Below, in pieces: positions 1 through 8,208 of a DNA stretch of 26,456 nucleotides. Below the pieces are notes generated by a model. The model did not search any database, was not told the origin of the DNA, and saw nothing but the letters and a program-made list of their open reading frames with translations. The DNA is from JABIBT01 sp964481835 (GTDB lineage Archaea; Nanobdellota; Nanobdellia; SCGC-AAA011-G17; PNOQ01). The DNA is taken from contig CAYZTT010000010.1 in NCBI GenBank assembly GCA_964481835.1, positions 1 to 26,456 on the forward strand, in the 5' to 3' direction. Each line of letters starts with the position of its first letter. Position 1 is the first letter of the stretch. The translations under genes and the position numbers were made by a program.

Positions 1-2
1 CA

Positions 3-2216
3 TTTTTGGTTGTTAATGATGTTGCTAAGGCTAGAGAGGCTTTAGATGGAGAGAGACACGTCTTTCCAGATAAGGGAGTTATTATTGGAACCTTTTCCAG
101 ACAAGACTTGATGAAGAAGTCTTCAGTTATTGAGAAGGTTTATTATGAGTATTCAAATAATGTTCCTGCTGAAATTGAATCGGAGTTTAGTTCTTGGAAG
201 AGTATGTTAGCCTATAAGAAAATGCCTTTGAGTGAAAAATTGGCTAATATTCCTGATGTTGAGCCGATTTATAATGATATGATTGAAATTGAGAAACCAA
301 ATTTAGATGATTTACAAATTGTTCCAAGAGGAATCCCTGAAGGTGCTGAAGCTACTGATACTAGCACATATATGATTGGAGATATTACTGTTAGTGTTAT
401 CTTTCCTGAGAGTAATGAGATTGTATGCCAAAATCCCCCGACTTGTGATCAGTGGGGAGATGGCCAAGAAGATTGGACAGACGAAGAGATTCAAGAAGTT
501 AAAGACGAAATAGTACTTTCTATGGATTGGTGGGCTGCTCGAAATGAAAATGCAAGCCTCACTTTTGTATATATCTATAGAGAGAGAATCCCTACCGATT
601 ATGAACCAATCTGGGGACCCGGCACTGGATCTGAATTTGGAAGATGTTTGTGGATAAATGATGTAATGGCAGATTTAGGTTATTCCTCTGGAGATTGTAT
701 TTCAAATGTGTATGATTATGTGAATGATAACAGGGATACAACGGATTGGGGGTTTGTGTCCTTTGTTGTTGACTCAAGTATGGATGAAGATGGTATGTTT
801 GATTATGATGGGAGTTATGCCTTTGCAGTTTCAAGTATCTCCGGAGGGGGACCATATTCTGTAATGACTTATGATAATGCGGGGCATGGAATTGAAAATA
901 TGGATGCGGTCTCTGCACATGAGACTGGACACATTTTTGGTGCATTAGATGAATATAGTTGTGAATGTTATTGGCAATCCGGATATCTTGATTATCCGAA
1001 TGAGAATTGTGCGAATGGTTGTGAATTAGATGAAAACTCCATAATGCGCGGGGGAATTTCACCATTTACACAGGGCCTTGTAGATTACTATGCGCGAGGA
1101 CAAGTGGGATGGCAAGATTCCGACGAAGATGGCTTTCAAGATATTGTAGACCTTGTTGGGTCCCAGTTAAATCCTTTTTATGATAATAGCGAAGGAAATT
1201 TTTATTTCAATGGAGATAGTTGGACAAGTGTTCTTGATGCAGTAAACCCTGACTATAATAGTTTTTCAATAGACACTATTTCTAATGTGGAATATCGGCT
1301 TCAAACAGATGGCGGAGGTTGGTCGGATTGGTTTGGCGCAAGTGCTACTGATGGTCTCTTTGATAGTGCTCAAGAATTCTTCGAATTTGTTGTGGGGGAT
1401 TTGCCTAGTGGGGACCATGAGATTCAGGCAAAGGCTACCAATCGCTTTGGGAATTGGAATGAAAGTAATATTCAAACTATCATTGCTACAGGAATACCTC
1501 CAATGTGTTATGAAACCGATGATGGATATGATATATATCATTTTGGGACTGTAACCGATGACTATGGAACCTATGAAGATGAATGTTATGGGAGAACTCT
1601 TATTGAATATTATTGTGATGGCCCTAATGGAATGAACGCTGCAGAAGTATATTGTTCTAGGGGCTGTAATGCCGGTAAATGTAACATTGGTGGCGGATCT
1701 TGTTTCATAGCAGGAACAAATATAATGATGGCCGATGGGACTGAGAAAGATATAGAAAAAGTGCAGGTGGGAGATGAAATACTGTCCTATAACTTTGAGA
1801 AAGGATCTACAGAAAAAGATACCGTTGTAAGTTTAAATATGCCAATTCATGATGACATGATTCTCGTAGAATTTGGAGATTCTAAGAATACTAATACATT
1901 TGATCACCCTTACTATGTTAAAGAAAAAGGTTGGAGTTCATACAAACCAGAGTTAACAATGGAAAGATATGGAAAATCCACTGAAGACTTAAGAAGTGTG
2001 GCCCAACTTGAAACTGGAGATGTTATCTTTATAATAGATGAAACGGGCAATTTGGTAGAATCTGAATTAGTTAGCATTGAAGAAAAACTTGGAATAGTTC
2101 AAACATATATATTTACGGTTAAAAACAATGAAAACTTTTTTGCGAATGGGGCATTAGTACATAATAAACAATATTTAATGGCCACAACAGAGATTACTGA
2201 ATTCCCCTATAAGTAA
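3..2216 (+). CDS. Secreted metzincin (M64-like) protease with C-terminal Hint domain, 5' partial
   Basis: The reading frame is open to the window edge and no signal peptide is visible, so the 5' end probably lies outside; a TTG at 6 is an unlikely start. Residues are numbered from that TTG. A metzincin zinc site HETGHIFGALD (305-315; ligands H305, H309, D315) is followed by DEY and by a Met-turn SIMRGG (Met347). HExGHxFGxLxDEY resembles the IgA-peptidase M64 family. Around 370-495 is a probable beta-sandwich (DSDEDGFQD, then YRLQTDGGGW). Around 500-561 is a Cys-rich module (CYETDDGYDIYHFG ... LIEYYC ... CSRGCNAGKC), a type I recognise from archaeal surface proteins. Residues 566-720 form a Hint domain: Cys566 in SCFIAGT, block B TFDHPYYV, terminal ALVHN. 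The next residue is Lys, not Cys/Ser/Thr, and only 16 residues follow. Self-cleavage rather than splicing is inferred. The protein is probably extracellular. Confidence 0.8.
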   Translation, partial: FLVVNDVAKAREALDGERHVFPDKGVIIGTFSRQDLMKKSSVIEKVYYEYSNNVPAEIESEFSSWKSMLAYKKMPLSEKLANIPDVEPIYNDMIEIEKPNLDDLQIVPRGIPEGAEATDTSTYMIGDITVSVIFPESNEIVCQNPPTCDQWGDGQEDWTDEEIQEVKDEIVLSMDWWAARNENASLTFVYIYRERIPTDYEPIWGPGTGSEFGRCLWINDVMADLGYSSGDCISNVYDYVNDNRDTTDWGFVSFVVDSSMDEDGMFDYDGSYAFAVSSISGGGPYSVMTYDNAGHGIENMDAVSAHETGHIFGALDEYSCECYWQSGYLDYPNENCANGCELDENSIMRGGISPFTQGLVDYYARGQVGWQDSDEDGFQDIVDLVGSQLNPFYDNSEGNFYFNGDSWTSVLDAVNPDYNSFSIDTISNVEYRLQTDGGGWSDWFGASATDGLFDSAQEFFEFVVGDLPSGDHEIQAKATNRFGNWNESNIQTIIATGIPPMCYETDDGYDIYHFGTVTDDYGTYEDECYGRTLIEYYCDGPNGMNAAEVYCSRGCNAGKCNIGGGSCFIAGTNIMMADGTEKDIEKVQVGDEILSYNFEKGSTEKDTVVSLNMPIHDDMILVEFGDSKNTNTFDHPYYVKEKGWSSYKPELTMERYGKSTEDLRSVAQLETGDVIFIIDETGNLVESELVSIEEKLGIVQTYIFTVKNNENFFANGALVHNKQYLMATTEITEFPYK

Positions 2217-2232
2217 TAGGTGGGGGAAACAA

Positions 2233-2240
2233 TTATAAAC
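2233..2240 (+). promoter_or_regulatory. TATA box for Cys-rich protein 1
   Basis: TTATAAAC is centred 27.5 nt before the ATG at 2264, the same geometry as the promoter of the downstream paralog. The transcript is therefore probably leaderless. Confidence 0.6.
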
Positions 2241-2263
2241 TCTTTTTCTTTATTTCTTGTATG

Positions 2264-3661
2264 ATGGTAAAGAGGAAGAACTTGGTTGCTATTCTGGTTT
2301 CTGTTTTAATTATTCTAGGCATTATTTTTTTGGTTTCATTTCCTACTGAATTTAAATCTATTATCCAAGGAGCACTAATTAATCGAGAACCCTCAGAGCC
2401 ATGTGGCGGGTATTGTCCCAGTTCTTATGAGGGAGATGAGGGCGGAGGAATGGCCGGCGGAGGAGATGGAGGAGAGATAGCCGAATGGGTATGGGCCGGG
2501 ATGTGTAGTAATATGGAACCCTGGTATTGCCCTCTCTCTGGAGAGGAAGGAGAATGCGGGGTTTTGATTGAAGATTGTACTCATTGTGGATGCCCTATGC
2601 CTACAGGATACATTTGCAATATTGAAAAAAAATGTTCTAATTATTGTTCTGGCCATTGGGATTGTGATGCTGGCGAAATCTGTGTCGATAAGGATTGGGA
2701 GCTCGTGAATATATTTGATGATGGTCGTGTGGGTTGTTATTGGGAAGGATATGTGGAAGGAGATTCATGTGGGATGTGTCGTGTATCGGATGGTGATGGC
2801 TATTGTTTAACAGAGGACCTAAGTGTGTTTGGATTTGAGGGGGAAATTGAGACTTGCCAATCCAATCCAGATGATTGCGAAGGAGAGCAGGCAGATTGTG
2901 AAGATGGCCAAGAATGTAATAGAGATCCTTGGAACCCGGATTTTGGAATGTGTGGAGATCATGCGGGAGGGTGTACTGATGGAACGGCTCCTGGGGAGTG
3001 TTCTGATTCCTTGCCACAATATTGCAACAATGATGGAGAATTAATTGACAATTGTCAGGAATGTGGCTGTATTTCTGGAGCATATGTCTGTAATGATGAG
3101 GGGGGGTGTACGACTCTTAGTGACCCAGGCCCAACTCCCATTGAAAATTATTGTGCCCAGGTAGGAGGAATTTGTGCTGAAACTTGTGATGCAGATTATT
3201 ATGTTTTAGAAGATACCGATGAATATCTTGATTTGCATGAATCATGTACAGATAAGAATGATGATTATATATGTTGTTATCCATATGCTAATGATGAGTT
3301 GAATGATTGTGAGTATTATGGCGGATTGTGTCAAGAAGGCTGTAGTGGGGATTATTATCATGCAGAAGTTCCTTATTTAGATGATGAATGTGTATTCTAT
3401 TCTGGCGAAGGGAATATTTGTTGTTTGGAGTATCTGCCAGGAGAAGATCCTCAAAATAGTGGGAGTGAAGAAACCAGTCCCTGGGAAAAAATATTTGGTG
3501 CCCCAGACACAGATAGCGAAGATTATAACGAAGAAGATTACATAAAACTGGGAGAGAGTATAAGCCTAAATAGGAATTTTGCGTTTGGTTTTGGAGTAAT
3601 TTTGGTTGTACTTGCGTTTGTGATTACTGCATATTATCCTAAATTTAAGAAGAAGAAATAG
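2264..3661 (+). CDS. Cys-rich surface protein 1, two membrane segments
   Basis: The protein is about 465 aa with no recognised enzymatic function. It starts MVKRKNL followed by a hydrophobic segment (about residues 8-28, signal anchor or signal peptide), and ends in a second TM (VILVVLAFVITAYY) and a KFKKKK tail. The ectodomain between is Cys-rich and acidic. It contains a Gly-rich stretch, two copies of an archaeal Cys repeat (TDGTAPGECSDSLPQYC ... CQECGC), a QSNPDDCEGEQADCEDGQEC segment, and two tandem C-terminal units of pattern C-x6-C-x3-C-x15/19-C-x8/9-CC. I prefer the ATG at 2264 to the ATG at 2261 because it matches the paralog's MVKKRNL start and TATA spacing. With both TMs retained, the ectodomain would be an outside loop with both ends inside. 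Many disulfides are likely. It sits between the Hint protease and its paralog. Confidence 0.75.
   Translation: MVKRKNLVAILVSVLIILGIIFLVSFPTEFKSIIQGALINREPSEPCGGYCPSSYEGDEGGGMAGGGDGGEIAEWVWAGMCSNMEPWYCPLSGEEGECGVLIEDCTHCGCPMPTGYICNIEKKCSNYCSGHWDCDAGEICVDKDWELVNIFDDGRVGCYWEGYVEGDSCGMCRVSDGDGYCLTEDLSVFGFEGEIETCQSNPDDCEGEQADCEDGQECNRDPWNPDFGMCGDHAGGCTDGTAPGECSDSLPQYCNNDGELIDNCQECGCISGAYVCNDEGGCTTLSDPGPTPIENYCAQVGGICAETCDADYYVLEDTDEYLDLHESCTDKNDDYICCYPYANDELNDCEYYGGLCQEGCSGDYYHAEVPYLDDECVFYSGEGNICCLEYLPGEDPQNSGSEETSPWEKIFGAPDTDSEDYNEEDYIKLGESISLNRNFAFGFGVILVVLAFVITAYYPKFKKKK
2849..2953 (+). repeat. 105-bp perfect repeat, copy 1
   Basis: This tract is identical base for base to 4247-4351 in the paralog, with mismatches immediately on both sides. 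It encodes the QSNPDDCEGEQADCEDGQEC segment through NPDFGMC. Confidence 0.9.
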
Positions 3662-3666
3662 TAATA

Positions 3667-3674
3667 TTTATAAA
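3667..3674 (+). promoter_or_regulatory. TATA box for Cys-rich protein 2
   Basis: TTTATAAA is centred 27.5 nt upstream of the ATG at 3698, only a few bases after the stop codon of the previous gene. This indicates a separate, probably leaderless transcript. Confidence 0.65.
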
Positions 3675-3697
3675 TTCTTATTGTTCTTTGTTGCTAT

Positions 3698-5263
3698 ATG
3701 GTGAAAAAGAGGAATTTGATTACTATTTTAATTATTGTTCTTGTTGCATTAGGAGTTATGTTCTTATTAACTTACACTGATGAAGTTAAACAGGTAGTGG
3801 TTGGTTTGGCGGGACCATTGCCCATGACTTCTTGCTTAGAGGATTGTGGAGATACTTCGCCAGGAGAGTGTGGGCCTCGGCCTCCAGAATATTGTCAAGC
3901 CCAAGCTCCCACTGTAGAAGAGTGCGGATACATTGACGATTGTAGTGAGTGTGGATGTTGGCCTCCAGATTATGTTTGTAATTCCGAAAAGGGGACCTGT
4001 TCTCCCCCTGGAACTATCCCGGATGATGATGATGAATTCTGCGATAGCCACTGGGAGTGTACTTGTAATAATGTTTGTGAAAATCCATTTGGAGAATTGT
4101 TAAATTTTGAGGAGAACCCTGCTGGAAGTTGTGATGAATTAGGTGCAGATTGTGGAGAGTGTGTTTGGGCGGATGAGGATGATGGCCATTGCGCAGTAGA
4201 TACCTTGGAAGATTATGGTTTTACTCTCTGCATGGGCCAAGAATGGGAGACTTGCCAATCCAATCCAGATGATTGCGAAGGAGAGCAGGCAGATTGTGAA
4301 GATGGCCAAGAATGTAATAGAGATCCTTGGAACCCGGATTTTGGAATGTGTATTCCTTATTCAGAAGCGGGGTGTGAGGATGGTACGCCTGCAGATGCCT
4401 GTTCTTTTGCAACCCCGGGATATTATTGTGAATTAAATGATGATGGAGATTATGTTTTAGTGCAGGATTGTTCTGGGGGAGATGGAATTATTGATAATGG
4501 AAACGATTGTATCTGTGGTGGGGAGGATTCATATTGTGTGCTCATATTTAATTCAGATCTTGGCAGAAATGCGGGATCATGTCGTGGAGAGCCTCAAGAT
4601 GCAAATATCTGTGGTGATGGTGAATGTTGGGAGGGTATTGAATTATGTGAAAATTGCCCAGAAGATTGTTGTCCAACTGGCCCAGTAGAGCAACCAGGGG
4701 ATGATGATGGAGAAAACCCTTATTCTTCTGCGGGCGCAGAAGAATATTGTGCCCAGGTTGGAGGGATATGTGCTGAAACTTGCGATAGCGATTATTATGT
4801 TTTAGAGGACACGGATGACTATGCAGATTTGCATGAATCATGTACGGATAAAAATGATGATTATGTATGTTGTTATCCATATGCTAATGATGAATTGAAT
4901 GATTGCGAATATTATGGCGGATTGTGTCAAGAAGGATGTAGTGGGGATTATTACCATGCAGATGTCCCTTACTTAGATGATGAATGTGTATTCTATTCTG
5001 GTGAGGGAAATGTTTGTTGTTTGGAGTATGAAGACTCTTCCGAGGAAGGAAGTGAAGAGGGAGAGGAAGATACGACTTTGTGGGAGAACCTATTTGGCTC
5101 ACCAAATGTAGATGAAGAGGATCCAAACTATGATGCAGATGATTATATCCATTTAGGAGAGACAGTAAGTCTACATAGGAGTTATGTTCTAATTGGGGCC
5201 ATAGTTATTATCGTACTTGCGTTTGTAATTACTGCATATTATCCTAAATTTAAGAAAAAATAA
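3698..5263 (+). CDS. Cys-rich surface protein 2, paralog of the preceding gene
   Basis: This 521-aa protein shares the layout of its upstream neighbour: MVKKRNL start, N-terminal hydrophobic helix (about 8-26), acidic Cys-rich ectodomain, C-terminal TM (IVIIVLAFVITAYY) and KFKKK tail. The order inside is an archaeal Cys repeat (TSPGECGPRPPEYC ... CSECGCWPPDYVC), a HWECTCNNVC region, the shared QSNPDDCEGEQADC segment, an extra module ICGDGECWEGIELCENCPEDCC absent from paralog 1, and the same two C-x6-C-x3-C ... CC units. The last two units and the TM tail are nearly identical to paralog 1, while the N-terminal half is diverged. Tandem duplication is clear. The function is unknown; a surface-exposed disulfide-rich protein is the safest description. 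Confidence 0.75.
   Translation: MVKKRNLITILIIVLVALGVMFLLTYTDEVKQVVVGLAGPLPMTSCLEDCGDTSPGECGPRPPEYCQAQAPTVEECGYIDDCSECGCWPPDYVCNSEKGTCSPPGTIPDDDDEFCDSHWECTCNNVCENPFGELLNFEENPAGSCDELGADCGECVWADEDDGHCAVDTLEDYGFTLCMGQEWETCQSNPDDCEGEQADCEDGQECNRDPWNPDFGMCIPYSEAGCEDGTPADACSFATPGYYCELNDDGDYVLVQDCSGGDGIIDNGNDCICGGEDSYCVLIFNSDLGRNAGSCRGEPQDANICGDGECWEGIELCENCPEDCCPTGPVEQPGDDDGENPYSSAGAEEYCAQVGGICAETCDSDYYVLEDTDDYADLHESCTDKNDDYVCCYPYANDELNDCEYYGGLCQEGCSGDYYHADVPYLDDECVFYSGEGNVCCLEYEDSSEEGSEEGEEDTTLWENLFGSPNVDEEDPNYDADDYIHLGETVSLHRSYVLIGAIVIIVLAFVITAYYPKFKKK
4247..4351 (+). repeat. 105-bp perfect repeat, copy 2
   Basis: Second copy of the identical tract at 2849-2953, offset by 1398 bp. Both copies lie in the same reading frame of paralogous genes. 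Confidence 0.9.
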
Positions 5264-5276
5264 GGAGACCAAAAGA

Positions 5277-5284
5277 TTTATAAA
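5277..5284 (+). promoter_or_regulatory. TATA box of the psmB-fttA operon
   Basis: TTTATAAA is preceded by a purine-rich BRE-like stretch (CCAAAAG). Unlike its neighbours it lies about 50 nt from the start codon, which leaves room for a leader of roughly 20-25 nt. That leader carries the Shine-Dalgarno GAGGT (5319-5323), 7 nt before the ATG. Confidence 0.65.
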
Positions 5285-5330
5285 TCATAAATTGATATCA
5301 AGGTATAACTCGTTCTTAGAGGTAAAGTAA

Positions 5331-5972
5331 ATGGAACAAACATCTGAAAAATTTCAAAAAGGTACTACTACAGTTGGTATCATGTGCACGGACGGAATTG
5401 TCTTAGCGGCAGATAAAAGAGCAAGTGCAGGCAATTTCATTGCTAGCAAAGATACTGACAAGATTCATACAATCTCACCAAATATGGCAGTTACTATGGC
5501 TGGCCTAGTGAGCGATGCACAATTAATTGTTAAATTAGCAAGGGCAGAGTTAAGCCTTAAGAAAATTAGAAATCAAAAAGATGCTACTGTTAAAGAGGCT
5601 GCAAATATGGTAGCAAATATACTCTACCAAAATATTAGAAAATTCTCAACAGTTCCCGGAATTGTTAGTTTTTTATTGGGTGGAAGGGATAAACATGGTT
5701 ATAATTTATATGAATTGGGCGTAGACGGTTCACTAAGTGATATTAAAAGATTTGTCTCTACGGGCTCTGGTTCATTTATGGCTTATGGAGTTATGGAGAC
5801 ATTATACAAAGAAGGAATTACAATGAAAGAAGGTGTTGAATTGGCTATGAAAGCAATTAGCGCCGCTATGCAAAGAGATATGGCAACTGGCGAGGGTATT
5901 GATGTATTTGTAATCGACCCAAGTGGTGCAAAAAAAGTGGTAGGGAAAAAACTTGTCTCCGAACTTAAATAA
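5331..5972 (+). CDS. psmB: Proteasome beta subunit
   Basis: This is the catalytic subunit of the archaeal 20S proteasome, an N-terminal nucleophile hydrolase that degrades unfolded proteins in the cytoplasm. The 213-aa length is normal. A short propeptide ends MEQTSEKFQKG, followed by the mature TTTVGI. Thr12 becomes the catalytic Thr1, Asp28 corresponds to mature Asp17 (LAADKRAS), and Lys44 to Lys33 (DTDKIH). A GSGS motif lies at about 145-148, where the supporting Ser is expected. The gene has its own TATA box and an SD, and lies 25 bp upstream of fttA, a gene order I recall from other archaea (psmB next to aCPSF1 in Methanocaldococcus). No alpha subunit or PAN lies in this window. Confidence 0.97.
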   Translation: MEQTSEKFQKGTTTVGIMCTDGIVLAADKRASAGNFIASKDTDKIHTISPNMAVTMAGLVSDAQLIVKLARAELSLKKIRNQKDATVKEAANMVANILYQNIRKFSTVPGIVSFLLGGRDKHGYNLYELGVDGSLSDIKRFVSTGSGSFMAYGVMETLYKEGITMKEGVELAMKAISAAMQRDMATGEGIDVFVIDPSGAKKVVGKKLVSELK

Positions 5973-5997
5973 TTTTTTATTCTAAATTTGAAGAAGA

Positions 5998-7896
5998 ATG
6001 GTAATAAAAATAGTAGAAGATATTAAAGGTATGCTTCCGGATAATGCTGATGTTTCTAGTATCAGTTTTGAAGGGGCAAATATTGTAATTTATACAAGGA
6101 ATAAAGATTTCTTTCTAGATAGCAATGGCATAATTAAGAAAATAGTTGGCGAAATTAAGAAAAGAGTCGAATTAAGGCCTGATCCTAGCTTATGTTTGAA
6201 TTTAGAGAAGGCTGAAAAAATAATTAGAGATGCTATGCCAGAGGAAGTTGGTAAAGTTGAGGTTACTTTTGATCCGCAGAGGAGCCAGGTTGTTATTGAG
6301 GCTGAAAAGCCGGGATTGGCAATTGGTAAATCTGGAGAGAATTTGAAGGAAATTAAGAAGAAAACATTTTGGGTTCCTTTAGTTCAAAGAATTCCAAGTA
6401 TTAGGTCTAAATTGATTGAGAATATTAGACAAGTTTTATATCAAAATGATGATTATAGAAAGAAATTTCTGAATAGAGTTGGCGAAAGAATTTACGGCCC
6501 TAGAAGAAAGGAAAAGAAGACAGATTGGATTAGGATCAGTTTTTTAGGCGGGGCAAGCCAGGTAGGGAGAAGCTCATATTTATTGCAGACAGAAGAATCG
6601 AATATATTGGTTGATTGTGGTGTTAATGTTGCTGCGCCAGAAGAGAGTGCCTACCCATATTTGCACGCTCCGGAATTGAAGATTGATCAGCTGGATGCAG
6701 TTATATTGACTCATGCCCATGTTGATCATTCGGCCTTAGTTCCATTATTGTTTAAGTATGGTTATCGTGGACCAGTTTATTGTACTCCTCCTACGCGGGA
6801 CGTAGCGTCTATGCTTTGTCTGGATTTTATTAATATTGCACAGATGGAGAATAAGAAAGGACTATATGAGACTGGAGATGTTAAGGAATTTGTTAAACAT
6901 ACTATCACTCTAAGTTATGAAGAGGTTACGGATATTACTCCGGATGTTAGATTAACTTTTTATGATGCGGGCCACATTTTGGGAAGTGCGATGGCACACC
7001 TACACATTGCAGATGGTTTGCATAATATTATGTTTAGTGGCGATATGAATTTTGAGACTTCTAATTTATTGAGCCCTGCAGTTACTAAATTTCCAAGATT
7101 GGAATCGTTATTGATCGAGGGAACGTATGGAAGTAAAGATGATGTTGTTGCTACAAGGCAAGAATCTGAAGAATATCTAAAGGGCGTTATCAAAACTACT
7201 ATTGATAGGAAAGGGAAGGTTCTAATGCCAGTTTTAGGGGTTGGAAGAAGTCAAGAGATAATGATGATTTTAGAGAAAGCTATGAAGGAAGGCAATCTTC
7301 CGGATGTACCAATTTATGTACAAGGAATGGTTTGGGATGTTACTGCAATCCATACCGCATATCCGGATTTTTTTAATAGTAAGACTAGGCAACAAATATT
7401 CCATAAAAATGAGAATCCATTCTTAGCTGAGATTTTTAAACAAGTTGGTAGTCAGAAAGAGATGAAAGAAGTCATTGAGGGCGGACCTTGTGTTATTTTA
7501 GCAACTTCTGGTATGATGACTGGCGGTGCTAGCGTGGAGTACTTTAAACAATTAGGGGATGATCCCAAAAATTCATTAGTTTTGACCTCTTATCAAGGAG
7601 AGGGATCTTTAGGAAGAAGGTTGCAACAAGGAGAGAAAGAAATTATGTTCCCAGAAGGAAGAAAGCAGATTCCTGTATTTGTTAAAATGGATATTCATTC
7701 TATGCATGGTTTTACTGGGCATAGTGATAGAAACCAGTTGATGAATTTTATGCATAGGTTAAATCCTCGACCTAAGAAAGTCATGGTTGTGCATGGAGAG
7801 AGGAGTAAATGTCTAGATTTGGCTAGTTCCATACATAAGCAATTTAGAATTGAAACTTCTGTTCCTAAGAACATGGAAACGATTAGAATTAAGTAA
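5998..7896 (+). CDS. fttA: Transcription termination factor / beta-CASP RNase FttA (aCPSF1)
   Basis: This is the archaeal homologue of CPSF73, a ribonuclease that acts with RNA polymerase to end transcription at U-rich sites. The 632 aa match the full-length family. An N-terminal KH-like region (1-70) is followed by a KH domain with GKSG (about 110-113) and the conserved YGPRRKEKK linker. The metallo-beta-lactamase domain carries HAHVDH (239-244) and DAGHILGS, plus SGDMNFE. The beta-CASP part includes LIEGTYG, ATSGMMTGG and a C-terminal HSMHGFTGHSD and MVVHGE. All catalytic motifs are present, so the enzyme should be active. It is expected to work as a dimer. It is co-oriented with and close to psmB, so probably co-transcribed; another TATA box follows directly for the next gene. 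Confidence 0.96.
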   Translation: MVIKIVEDIKGMLPDNADVSSISFEGANIVIYTRNKDFFLDSNGIIKKIVGEIKKRVELRPDPSLCLNLEKAEKIIRDAMPEEVGKVEVTFDPQRSQVVIEAEKPGLAIGKSGENLKEIKKKTFWVPLVQRIPSIRSKLIENIRQVLYQNDDYRKKFLNRVGERIYGPRRKEKKTDWIRISFLGGASQVGRSSYLLQTEESNILVDCGVNVAAPEESAYPYLHAPELKIDQLDAVILTHAHVDHSALVPLLFKYGYRGPVYCTPPTRDVASMLCLDFINIAQMENKKGLYETGDVKEFVKHTITLSYEEVTDITPDVRLTFYDAGHILGSAMAHLHIADGLHNIMFSGDMNFETSNLLSPAVTKFPRLESLLIEGTYGSKDDVVATRQESEEYLKGVIKTTIDRKGKVLMPVLGVGRSQEIMMILEKAMKEGNLPDVPIYVQGMVWDVTAIHTAYPDFFNSKTRQQIFHKNENPFLAEIFKQVGSQKEMKEVIEGGPCVILATSGMMTGGASVEYFKQLGDDPKNSLVLTSYQGEGSLGRRLQQGEKEIMFPEGRKQIPVFVKMDIHSMHGFTGHSDRNQLMNFMHRLNPRPKKVMVVHGERSKCLDLASSIHKQFRIETSVPKNMETIRIK

Positions 7897-7898
7897 AT

Positions 7899-7906
7899 CT
7901 TATAAA
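7899..7906 (+). promoter_or_regulatory. TATA box for the 92-aa orphan gene
   Basis: CTTATAAA is centred 26.5 nt upstream of the ATG at 7929, directly after the fttA stop codon. This implies an independent leaderless transcript. Confidence 0.6.
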
Positions 7907-7928
7907 TTTTATTGGATTTCTATTTTTT

Positions 7929-8207
7929 ATGCTTAGAGATGAAGAAGTTAGGATAGAAGATCTGGTACCGGATATGATGGATTGGTACCGGATAAGAGGC
8001 ATTAAACCCACTGAGGAGAGGGATGGGTTGATTGTTGTGATGTGTTATCCTGAGAATCCCTCTGCTGTAGGTTGTGTGCAAGAGGCCTTGCGTTTGCCAT
8101 TCGATAAATATTTTCAGTTATGTTTATCAATTGGGCAGAAGGCACTTAGAGAGCATGCCATGGGGAAGAGATCTGGAGAGTATGGGGATAAGAATTCTGC
8201 GGATTAG
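7929..8207 (+). CDS. Small hypothetical protein, 92 aa
   Basis: I do not recognise this family. The protein is soluble with no signal peptide or TM. It begins MLRDEEVRIEDLVPDMMDWY and is predicted mixed alpha/beta, with three Cys residues (VMCYPENP, VGCVQEAL, FQLCLS) not arranged as a zinc site. It is supported as a gene by a well-placed TATA box, an ATG at the leaderless distance, and by fitting exactly between fttA and the convergent antiporter gene. Its TAG stop ends one base before the antiporter's stop codon on the opposite strand. The cytoplasmic role is unknown. Confidence 0.65.
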   Translation: MLRDEEVRIEDLVPDMMDWYRIRGIKPTEERDGLIVVMCYPENPSAVGCVQEALRLPFDKYFQLCLSIGQKALREHAMGKRSGEYGDKNSAD

Positions 8208-8208
8208 T

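Noticed and set aside
592..1065. 157-aa His/Asn-rich minus-strand frame
   Set aside because: It is the complement of an Asp/Asn/Tyr-rich gene, with no start signals; an antisense shadow.
1701..2165. Intein inserted in the protease
   Set aside because: There is no Cys/Ser/Thr after the terminal Asn, no homing endonuclease part and hardly any C-extein, so it is a Hint domain rather than a splicing intein.
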